From assembly GCA_021641325.1 (NCBI GenBank), contig JAJXPD010000084.1, forward strand, positions 1 to 9,143: DNA of 9,143 nucleotides, given 5' to 3'. Position numbers and translations under genes: made by a program. Of this stretch, positions 1 to 5,685 are shown piece after piece; position 1 is the first letter of the stretch, and every line of letters begins with the position of its first letter. The stretch is from Opitutales bacterium. Lineage in GTDB: Bacteria; Verrucomicrobiota; Verrucomicrobiia; Opitutales; Intestinicryptomonadaceae. The notes under the pieces are model-generated. The model was not told the DNA's origin and ran no database searches. It worked only from the letters and a program-made list of their open reading frames with translations.

Positions 1-2
1 TG

Positions 3-1790
3 ATAGATCCGAAAACAGTAAAAAACAAAGCTCTCGTCGCTTGGGTTGAAAAATGGGCAGCCCATACGACTCCCGACAAGGTGCAGTGGTGCGACGGTTC
101 GCAGGCTGAAGCAGACGAGCTCTTCAATCAGATGATTGCCAAGGGCGCGTGCACAAAGCTCAACCAGGAAAAACGCCCCGGTTGCTACTACTTCCGCTCC
201 GACCCGCGCGACGTTGCGCGCGTAGAAGCGCGCACCTTCATCTGCTCGAAGACGAAAGCCGACGCAGGCCCGACCAACAACTGGATGGACCCCGTCGAAA
301 TGAAGGAAAAACTCAACGAACTTTTCAAGGGCTGCATGAAGGGCCGCACGATGTACGTTATCCCGTTCAGCATGGGCCCCATCGGCGGACCCATCTCGCA
401 GATCGGCGTCGAAATTACCGACTCGCCCTACGTTGTGGTCAGCATGCGCATCATGGCGCGCGTTTCGCCCAAAGTTCTCGACGTTCTCGGCGCGGACGGC
501 AGATTCATTCCCTGCGTACACTCGGTTGGCAAACCCATTAACTCGCCCGAAGACGACGTTATTTGGCCGTGCAACCCCGAAAGCACATACATTACACACT
601 TCCCCGAAACGCGCGAAATCATCAGCATCGGTTCGGGATACGGCGGCAACGCGCTGCTCGGCAAAAAGTGCTTCTCGCTCCGTATCGCTTCGGTAATGGG
701 TCGCGACGAAGGCTGGATGGCTGAACACATGCTCATTCTCGGCGTGAAAGACCCGAAGGGTCGCAAGAGCTATGTAACGGGCGCGTTCCCGTCGGCTTGC
801 GGCAAGACGAACTTCGCAATGCTCATCGCTCCCGAAGCCTTGCAGAAAAAGGGCTGGCAAATCACCTGCGTCGGCGACGACATCGCCTGGATTAAACCCG
901 GCCCCGACGGCAAGCTTTACGCCATCAACCCCGAAAACGGCTTCTTCGGCGTTGCTCCGGGCACCAGCATGAAGACGAACCCGAACGCGATGCTCTCGTG
1001 CTCGAAGAACACAATCTTCACGAACGTAGCCCTCACGGACGACGGCGACGTTTGGTGGGAAGGCATGACAAAAGAACCTCCGGCGCACCTCATCGACTGG
1101 CACGGAAACGACTGGACGCCCGAAAGCGGTACTCCCGCGGCGCACCCGAACAGCCGTTTTGCGGCTCCCATCGCCAACTGCCCCTGCCTCGACGAAAACG
1201 CAGACAAGCTTGAAGGCGTTCCGATTTCGGCAATCGTCATCGGCGGACGCCGCCCGAAGGGCATTCCGCTGGTATTCGAATCCTTCAACTGGACGCACGG
1301 CGTATACCTCGGTGCAATGATGGGCTCCGAACGCACGGCTGCCGCAGAAGGCAAACAGGGCGAACTCCGTTCCGACCCGATGGCTATGCTCCCCTTTGCG
1401 GGCTACAACATGGCAAACTACCTCGGACACCTCGTCAAGATGGGCAAGAACCTCGAAAAGACCCCGCGCTTCTACCACGTCAACTGGTTCCGCCGCGACG
1501 CGGAAGGCAACTTCATGTGGCCCGGATTCGGCGCAAACGCCCGCGTCCTCGCGTGGATTGTCAACCGCCAGAACGGCGAAGCGAAGGCAAAGGAAACGGC
1601 AATCGGCTTCGTTCCCGAATACGACGACCTCGACTGGGACGGCATGGAATACTCGAAGGACACGTTCAAGGAACTGATGACCTACGACCCCGCCACGGTT
1701 TCGGCCCAGCCGCTCTCCGAAGAGCTCTTCGAACTGCTCCCGCACTCGCTCAAAGTCGAACGCGAAGCGCTGCTCGAAAGACTCTCCTAA
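3..1790 (+). CDS. pckG: GTP-dependent phosphoenolpyruvate carboxykinase, 5'-partial
   Basis: Cytosolic enzyme of gluconeogenesis: oxaloacetate + GTP to PEP + GDP + CO2. The frame is open from the first bases of the window, so the start codon lies just upstream; 595 residues are visible and the family usually has about 600-620, so little is missing. A GTG at 81 is not the start, because family-like sequence precedes it. Counting from the first visible codon: substrate-site segment [11 protein letters not shown] near 213-223; P-loop [11 protein letters not shown] near 260-270, holding the reactive cysteine typical of the GTP class; metal/nucleotide motif GDDIAW near 291-296; and the guanine-site stretch [15 protein letters not shown] near 496-510. 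The ATP-type enzyme lacks this layout. Codons lean strongly to C-ending and GAA forms compared with the other genes here, as expected of a highly expressed gene. It converges on the HIT operon and ends in a strong terminator. Confidence 0.97.
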   Translation: MDPKTVKNKALVAWVEKWAAHTTPDKVQWCDGSQAEADELFNQMIAKGACTKLNQEKRPGCYYFRSDPRDVARVEARTFICSKTKADAGPTNNWMDPVEMKEKLNELFKGCMKGRTMYVIPFSMGPIGGPISQIGVEITDSPYVVVSMRIMARVSPKVLDVLGADGRFIPCVHSVGKPINSPEDDVIWPCNPESTYITHFPETREIISIGSGYGGNALLGKKCFSLRIASVMGRDEGWMAEHMLILGVKDPKGRKSYVTGAFPSACGKTNFAMLIAPEALQKKGWQITCVGDDIAWIKPGPDGKLYAINPENGFFGVAPGTSMKTNPNAMLSCSKNTIFTNVALTDDGDVWWEGMTKEPPAHLIDWHGNDWTPESGTPAAHPNSRFAAPIANCPCLDENADKLEGVPISAIVIGGRRPKGIPLVFESFNWTHGVYLGAMMGSERTAAAEGKQGELRSDPMAMLPFAGYNMANYLGHLVKMGKNLEKTPRFYHVNWFRRDAEGNFMWPGFGANARVLAWIVNRQNGEAKAKETAIGFVPEYDDLDWDGMEYSKDTFKELMTYDPATVSAQPLSEELFELLPHSLKVEREALLERLS

Positions 1791-1804
1791 TATCGGGGAA
1801 TATC

Positions 1805-1839
1805 AAAAAAAGGACAACCGAAAGGTTGTCCTTTTTTTT
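1805..1839. terminator. Bidirectional rho-independent terminator between pckG and the HIT operon
   Basis: A perfect 8-bp stem, GGACAACC (1812-1819) and GGTTGTCC (1824-1831), closes a GAAA tetraloop. Eight T follow on the plus strand (1832-1839) and seven A precede (1805-1811), which are a T-tract on the minus strand. It begins 14 nt after the pckG stop, so it ends pckG rightwards and can also end the leftward HIT transcript. The form is textbook intrinsic and the convergent gene layout fits. Confidence 0.93.
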
Positions 1840-1840
1840 G

Positions 1841-1900
1841 CGCCCCGCAAAACGGAATTGCGGATTGCGGGGGCGAAGCTGCGCGGCGTTGCCCGCCGCG
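1841..1900 (-). other. Two GC-rich hairpins in the 3' untranslated region of the HIT operon
   Basis: Between the HIT stop (1909) and the terminator lie two further inverted repeats. One is CGCGGCG (1882-1888) with CGCCGCG (1894-1900) around a 5-nt loop. The other is CGCCCCGCAA (1841-1850) with TTGCGGGGGCG (1865-1875), 10 pairs with one bulged G. Neither has its own T-tract, so they are not terminators by themselves. They may protect the 3' end of the leftward mRNA or may simply reflect high GC content. Confidence 0.4.
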
Positions 1901-1908
1901 GGAACGGC

Positions 1909-2247
1909 TCAGCAGGGCGGCCAGTGGAGGGGGCGTCCGCCCAAAATGTGAATGTGCAGGTGCGGGACGGTTTCGCCCGCCAAAAGCCCGTTGTTGATAA
2001 CCACTCTGAATCCGTCGTCAAGCCCGCATTTTTTTGCGATTTCGGGTACTTTGAGCATGAGGTGCGCGAGAATCGGCGCGTCGGATTCCTCCGCCTTTGC
2101 GAGCCTTTCAATCGGCTTTGCCGGAAACAGAAGAACGTGGACGGGAGCCTGCGGGTTGATGTCGTTTATCGCCGCGCACACGTCGTCGCGGTAAACGAAT
2201 TTCGCGGGAATCTCGCCGTCTATGATTTTTTCGAATAGGGTTTTCAT
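1909..2247 (-). CDS. hinT: HIT-family hydrolase, HinT-type purine nucleoside phosphoramidase
   Basis: 112 residues, the usual size of a bacterial HinT. The family hydrolyses adenosine or guanosine 5'-phosphoramidates and aminoacyl-adenylate adducts in the cytosol. The start at 2247 gives MKTLFEKIIDGEIP, the standard N-terminus of the family. The HIT triad is HLHIHILGG (His96, His98, His100), with His98 aligned to the nucleophile of human HINT1. The C-terminus HWPPC matches the HINT ending, normally WPPG, with Cys for Gly. Glu92 sits where the family usually has Gln before the triad (GETVPH against GQ-V-H). No good Shine-Dalgarno precedes it. It is the last gene of a leftward unit, 49 nt after the 144-residue protein. 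Subfamily is clear; the cellular substrate is not known from sequence. Confidence 0.93.
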   Translation of the reverse strand: MKTLFEKIIDGEIPAKFVYRDDVCAAINDINPQAPVHVLLFPAKPIERLAKAEESDAPILAHLMLKVPEIAKKCGLDDGFRVVINNGLLAGETVPHLHIHILGGRPLHWPPC

Positions 2248-2296
2248 GCGGCAAAAGATAGACCCCCGCCGCCGACAATGCAAACGGAATTTTCCG

Positions 2297-2731
2297 TCAG
2301 ACGAAAATAATTTCGACATTCGGCAGCTCGTAGCGCATGAGATAGTTTTCGACGGTCTCCATGTTTTCGGCAAAAGCCGACTTCCGCGCGGGCGTCATTT
2401 TGCCCTTCGACGGCACTCCCGCGCGTTCGAGCGACGACACAACGAGAATCCCGCGCCGATAGCCCGAAAGTCGCTTGGCGGCGTCGGCCACGGCGGCTAC
2501 GGCAAAGAGCGGGTCGAAGTGCGAGTTTTCGAAGTCGAGCACCTCGACATGCGCGTCGGGGTCGTAGAGCCTGAGGATTCTTTTTGCGAAAGTTTCGAGG
2601 GGTATGTCGGCCTCGCCCCGCGCAATCGCCATGTCGATGCCGCAGGCGGCGCCGGCGCAGATGTCGTTTGCAAACGGCGAGCCTGCGGCGAGCATTGCGT
2701 TTAGAAATCTCAGCTTTGAATTTTTCGCCAT
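2297..2731 (-). CDS. Conserved-looking hypothetical protein, 144 aa
   Basis: I do not recognise a family. The product is soluble, with no signal peptide or convincing membrane helix. It has an Ala/Gly/Cys-rich N-terminal stretch (about 13-36, ANDICAGAACGIDMA), a middle part with alternating hydrophobics (HVEVLDFEN 61-69; GILVVSSLE 94-102) that looks like alternating strands and helices, and a hydrophobic end (VEIIFV). Its ATG lies 1 nt after the exonuclease stop (TGA-A-ATG), so it is almost surely translated by coupling; no Shine-Dalgarno is visible. That coupling, the codon use matching its neighbours, and an undisturbed frame make it a real gene. A role linked to the exonuclease is only guilt by association. 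Confidence 0.8.
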   Translation of the reverse strand: MAKNSKLRFLNAMLAAGSPFANDICAGAACGIDMAIARGEADIPLETFAKRILRLYDPDAHVEVLDFENSHFDPLFAVAAVADAAKRLSGYRRGILVVSSLERAGVPSKGKMTPARKSAFAENMETVENYLMRYELPNVEIIFV

Positions 2732-2732
2732 T

Positions 2733-3380
2733 TCAGAAAAGACTTGCGGTTGTGTCGCGCGGGGCGGCGGAGTGCTTCGCCAGCCATTCTACCGTCGCGT
2801 TTTCGAAGCCGTCCATTCTGCAAAGCCCTATTATGAGCAGGGCGCAGGCGAGGGCGTCGTAGGGGGCGCAGTGCCATTTTTTGCGGGAGGGAGGGCAGAA
2901 TTTTTCGGCGAGGGCGTCAAGCTCTCCTTTCAGCCCGAATGCGTCTATCGCCGAGGAAAGCTTTGCGGAGTCGAGGGTGGGGAAAATCTTTTTAAGCAGC
3001 GCGCAGGAGTCTATCCACGGCGACCACGACGCGCGCATTCCTCCGAACGCGAAGTCGGGCACGATTGCCGGCGCGGGGGCGGCGTCGCGCAGAAGCCCGT
3101 CTTCGACCGACGCGTTGTGCGCGGCGAAAATTCCCGTCTTACGCATTTCGCAAAACTCCGCGACACTCTCCGAAAACGGCGGGTGTTTGAACGCCTCTTC
3201 GTTGTCGATGCCGAAAAATTCGGCGTCGCGCTGGGGGATTTTCGTCTTCGGGGCGCAAATGCCCGTGCGCAGTTCCGAGACCGCGCCGTTTTCGATTTTC
3301 GCAACGCCGTATTCAACGACCCCGATTCTGCGCGAACCCTCGAAGTCGATTGCCAATATCGGAATATTTATGTTTTTCAT
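2733..3380 (-). CDS. DnaQ-like DEDDh 3'-5' exonuclease
   Basis: 215 residues, a single exonuclease domain of the RNase T / DNA polymerase III epsilon superfamily. ExoI motif is AIDFEGS with Asp12 and Glu14. ExoII is AHNASVEDGLL (87-97), where Glu93 holds the place normally taken by Asp and Asp94 follows. ExoIII is HCAPYDALA with His170 and Asp175, the H-x4-D spacing of the DEDDh class. WIDSCALLKKIFP (122-134) matches the conserved helix before ExoIII. Such enzymes trim DNA or RNA 3' ends with two metal ions; whether this one proofreads, repairs or matures RNA cannot be told. It starts at ATG 3380, because only weakly supported sequence lies upstream and that runs into the divergent gene. First gene of the leftward unit, with a 1-nt gap to the next. 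Confidence 0.88.
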   Translation of the reverse strand: MKNINIPILAIDFEGSRRIGVVEYGVAKIENGAVSELRTGICAPKTKIPQRDAEFFGIDNEEAFKHPPFSESVAEFCEMRKTGIFAAHNASVEDGLLRDAAPAPAIVPDFAFGGMRASWSPWIDSCALLKKIFPTLDSAKLSSAIDAFGLKGELDALAEKFCPPSRKKWHCAPYDALACALLIIGLCRMDGFENATVEWLAKHSAAPRDTTASLF

Positions 3381-3417
3381 CTTGCGAAAATGTGCACTGT
3401 TTGCGAACATTAGGGGC
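3381..3417. promoter_or_regulatory. Compact divergent intergenic region with symmetric repeats
   Basis: Only 37 bp separate the divergent exonuclease and hisN-like starts, so promoters for both must overlap here or lie inside the genes. TTGCGAA occurs twice as a direct repeat (3382-3388 and 3401-3407), each 3 nt from a central palindrome GTGCAC (3392-3397). Rightwards, TTGCGA (3382-3387) and GAACAT (3405-3410) with a 17-nt spacer form a weak promoter candidate, which would start RNA almost at the hisN ATG. Neither gene shows a usable Shine-Dalgarno. Promoter and operator roles are inferred. Confidence 0.4.
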
Positions 3418-4188
3418 ATGGATACGGAAAGTTTCAAGATTTTTATTAACGAACTCGCCGACAAAAGCGGAGAATACATAGCAAAGAATTTCGGGCGCAA
3501 AATCCACGTCGATTTGAAAAAGGACGACTCCCCCGTGACGGAGGTCGATAAAAATACCGAAATAATGATTCGCGAGGCAATCCAGAAAAAATTTCCCTCG
3601 CACGGAATAATAGGCGAGGAGTACGGCAACGAGAACGCCGAAGCGGAATTCCAGTGGGTGATTGACCCAATCGACGGCACAAAATCCTTCATTTCGGGCG
3701 TGCCGCTTTTCGGGACGCTCATCGGGCTTAGGTTTCAGGGCGAGCCGGTGCTTGGGGTTGTCAACCAGCCGATTTTGAAGGAGAGAATCGTGGGCGACTG
3801 CAAAACATGCCTTTTCAACGGAGTCCAAACCGCGCCCTCCAAAAAGACCGACACAAAGGGGATTACCCTGCTTACGTCGGACTCGCGCGAATGCCGCTGG
3901 CTGCACTCGGCGGAGGGCTGGGAGGCTCTCGAACGCGAGGCCGCAATCTCGCGCACTTGGGGCGACTGCTACGGATACATGCTCCTCTGCCGCGGGCTTG
4001 CCCACGCCATGTGCGACCCCATTCTCGAAGTCTGGGACTTGACCGCAATCCTGCCCGCCCTGCGCGGCTGCGGCGCGGTGTATTCCGACTGGAACGGCGG
4101 CGGAAACATCGGTCCGAACGGGCTTGTCGCCACATGCAACGCCGAGATGCACGCGGCGGTTCTGAAAACCCTCAATCCGCAAAAATAG
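3418..4188 (+). CDS. hisN: Inositol-monophosphatase-family phosphatase, probably histidinol-phosphatase
   Basis: 256 residues, full length for the family of Mg-dependent, Li-sensitive phosphatases. Metal ligands are visible: GEE (66-68), DPIDGTKSF (83-91) and VWDLTA (205-210). The start at 3418 gives MDTESFKIF, the normal N-terminal helix; the frame continues upstream only because it runs antisense to the exonuclease. Several stretches resemble the HisN subgroup more than true inositol or fructose-bisphosphate enzymes: SGVPLFGTLIGL (93-104), EPVLGVVNQP, RTWGDCYGY (179-187) and the CDPILEVWD segment. HisN removes phosphate from histidinol phosphate, the penultimate step of histidine synthesis. 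The usual EEAGG after the WD motif is replaced by LRGCGA (215-220). No other his genes are in the window, so the substrate stays inferred; inositol-phosphate or nucleotide phosphatase are alternatives. Confidence 0.88.
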   Translation: MDTESFKIFINELADKSGEYIAKNFGRKIHVDLKKDDSPVTEVDKNTEIMIREAIQKKFPSHGIIGEEYGNENAEAEFQWVIDPIDGTKSFISGVPLFGTLIGLRFQGEPVLGVVNQPILKERIVGDCKTCLFNGVQTAPSKKTDTKGITLLTSDSRECRWLHSAEGWEALEREAAISRTWGDCYGYMLLCRGLAHAMCDPILEVWDLTAILPALRGCGAVYSDWNGGGNIGPNGLVATCNAEMHAAVLKTLNPQK

Positions 4189-4237
4189 GGCGTGCATTGC
4201 GTTTCGCCGCGGCGGAATTTTCCGTTAACAAATATAA
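4189..4237 (+). promoter_or_regulatory. 49-nt spacer before the MFS gene, possible AT-rich -10 and small hairpin
   Basis: Holds CGGAA-TT-TTCCG (4213-4224), a perfect 5-bp inverted repeat, followed by an AT-rich run ending AAATATAA directly before the ATG. No T-tract makes it a terminator and no Shine-Dalgarno is present. The AT-rich run could be a -10 region, but it lies too close to the start for a normal leader. The MFS gene may equally be read through from hisN. Confidence 0.25.
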
Positions 4238-5608
4238 ATGTCGGAAACGAAATTCAAAAAAACGACGCGACTGTTCGACTGGCTTCATTTGGGGGTTCTC
4301 GTGCCCGCGAATCCGAAGGCGGTTTTGGGTGTGTTCAAATCGCTAAGGCACAGGAAATTTCTGATATATTTTCTGGGCTTGGGCGTGTCGATGAACGGCT
4401 CGTGGATTCAGCAGCTGGCGATGGGCTGGCTCGTGTTTTCCATGACGCATTCGGTTTTCATGCTGTCGCTTGCGGTGTTTTTGTCGCAGATTCCGACGCT
4501 GTTCCTGACGCCCTTTACGGGAGTGGTGAGCGACAGGTTCGACAGACGTTGGATTATCTTCTCCACGCAGGCGGCGATGATGCTCCACAGCGCGACGCTC
4601 GCGGTGCTGACGCTCACGGGCGTAATCACGATGCCGATGATTTTCGCGCTGTGCCTGTTTCAGGGCGTCGTGATTAGCTTCGACGCGCCCGCAAGGCAGT
4701 CGTTCTACGTTTTTCTCGTGCCCAAGGAGGATTTAAGCAACGCGATTGCCATGAATTCGGCGGTCATAAACGGAATGCGCTTTTTGGGGCCGGCAATCGG
4801 CGGCGTGATGGTCGCGGCGGTCGGGGAGGGCGTCTGCTTTCTGGTAAATTCGCTGTCGTATTTGGCGATTCTGTTTTCGCTCCTGATTATCAAAACCCCA
4901 CATGTGAAATCGACGTTTTCGGCGAAGCGCGCCCTCGCCGACGTCCGCGAGGGCATGGAATACGCGATAGGGACATTCCCGATTCGCGCGCTTGTGTTGC
5001 TCTTGGGGGTTGTGTGCTTTTGCGGCTATCCGTTCCAGCTGCTTCTGCCCGCTTTCGCAAAGGGAGAGCTTGGCGGCAACAGCGAACTTCTCGGCACTCT
5101 CATGAGCTTCATCGGCGCGGGGACTTTATGCGCGGCTCTCTACTTGGCGGCGCGAAAGAGCGTCTACGGGCTTGGGCGCGTCGTGATTGTCGCGAGCCTT
5201 CTTTTCGGGACGTCGCTGATTTTGGTTTCGTTTGTGCGGATAGTTCCCGTGGTGTGCGCGCTCTGCTTTTGCATAGGCTTTTCGATGATTTCAATAGCCG
5301 CGTCGAGCAACACAATGTTGCAGGCTCTTGTGGACGAGGAAAAGCGCGGGCGCATAATGAGCATATATTCGATGGTGTTTTTCGGGGTGCCGCCCGTCGG
5401 AAGCCTTGTTCAGGGCTGGCTTGCGAAGCAGATGCCGATGTCGGTCGTGGTGTTCGCAAGCGGCGTGCTGTGCATTGCGGGCGGGCTCGTGTTCGAGTAC
5501 TTCCGACCGCAAATACGCTCGTGCGTGCGGGCAATCTACGCAAAGAAGGGGATTGTCATGCCCGAAATCGCGAACGCGTTGCAGTCGTCCAACAGCAAGC
5601 ATACCTGA
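4238..5608 (+). CDS. MFS transporter, MFS_3 / EntS-like exporter
   Basis: 456 residues with a cytoplasmic N-terminus of about 40 residues and roughly 12 hydrophobic segments, as in the major facilitator superfamily. The motif A loop between helices 2 and 3 is GVVSDRFDRR (95-104). FDAPARQSF (148-156), LSNAIAMNSAVINGMRFLGP (166-185) and RGRIMSIYSMVFFGVPPVGS (370-389) are the signatures of the MFS_3 (DUF894) group, which includes the enterobactin exporter EntS. The family uses the proton gradient to export small molecules; this substrate cannot be read from sequence, and no siderophore genes are nearby. The C-terminal tail (about 424-456) is basic and then polar and should be cytoplasmic. ATG 4238 is preceded by no Shine-Dalgarno but gives a sensible N-terminus. 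Downstream lies a 77-nt gap with its own promoter candidate, so the next operon may be separate. Confidence 0.92.
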   Translation: MSETKFKKTTRLFDWLHLGVLVPANPKAVLGVFKSLRHRKFLIYFLGLGVSMNGSWIQQLAMGWLVFSMTHSVFMLSLAVFLSQIPTLFLTPFTGVVSDRFDRRWIIFSTQAAMMLHSATLAVLTLTGVITMPMIFALCLFQGVVISFDAPARQSFYVFLVPKEDLSNAIAMNSAVINGMRFLGPAIGGVMVAAVGEGVCFLVNSLSYLAILFSLLIIKTPHVKSTFSAKRALADVREGMEYAIGTFPIRALVLLLGVVCFCGYPFQLLLPAFAKGELGGNSELLGTLMSFIGAGTLCAALYLAARKSVYGLGRVVIVASLLFGTSLILVSFVRIVPVVCALCFCIGFSMISIAASSNTMLQALVDEEKRGRIMSIYSMVFFGVPPVGSLVQGWLAKQMPMSVVVFASGVLCIAGGLVFEYFRPQIRSCVRAIYAKKGIVMPEIANALQSSNSKHT

Positions 5609-5621
5609 GTCGGGAATATAC

Positions 5622-5650
5622 TTGACTTCGCGGGCGTCCGACGCCTAAAT
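5622..5650 (+). promoter_or_regulatory. Possible sigma-70-type promoter for the membrane protein-lpxA-pdxA operon
   Basis: TTGACT (5622-5627) is a near-consensus -35 box. With a 17-nt spacer the -10 would be CTAAAT (5645-5650), only a partial match. A short hairpin, GGCGT-CCG-ACGCC (5633-5645), fills the spacer. It sits 36 nt before the ATG at 5686, in the only gap of this strand large enough for an operon promoter. Confidence 0.35.
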
Positions 5651-5671
5651 CGGCGGTATTGCAAATATTGC

Positions 5672-5678
5672 GGGGGAA
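5672..5678 (+). promoter_or_regulatory. Purine-rich ribosome-binding site that fixes the start at 5686
   Basis: GGGGGAA lies 7 nt before ATG 5686. It favours this ATG over the in-frame TTG codons at 5659 and 5668, which would place the site inside the gene. Confidence 0.5.
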
Positions 5679-5685
5679 TTTTTAT

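Noticed and set aside
81..83. GTG as the start of pckG
   Set aside because: The frame is open back to the window edge and reads PEPCK-like sequence before it ([10 protein letters not shown]). The true start lies outside.
2604..3413. Long plus-strand open frame opposite the exonuclease
   Set aside because: Its product is low-complexity and Arg/Gly-rich with no motif, while the minus strand encodes intact DEDDh motifs. Stops are rare on the opposite strand in GC-rich DNA.
3313..4197. 294-codon minus-strand frame opposite the hisN-like gene
   Set aside because: No recognisable motif; the plus strand has complete metal-binding signatures.
4213..4224. CGGAA-TT-TTCCG as a terminator after the hisN-like gene
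   Set aside because: Very short stem with a 2-nt loop and no run of T after it.
5014..5625. 203-codon plus-strand frame inside the MFS gene
   Set aside because: Arg-rich out-of-frame shadow; the MFS_3 signatures lie in the other frame.
5633..5645. Hairpin GGCGT-CCG-ACGCC as a terminator for the MFS gene
   Set aside because: Stem of only 5 bp and no T-tract follows.
5659..5661. TTG as the start of the membrane-protein gene
   Set aside because: ATG 5686 has a purine-rich site 7 nt upstream and begins directly before the first membrane helix; the extra nine residues add nothing.
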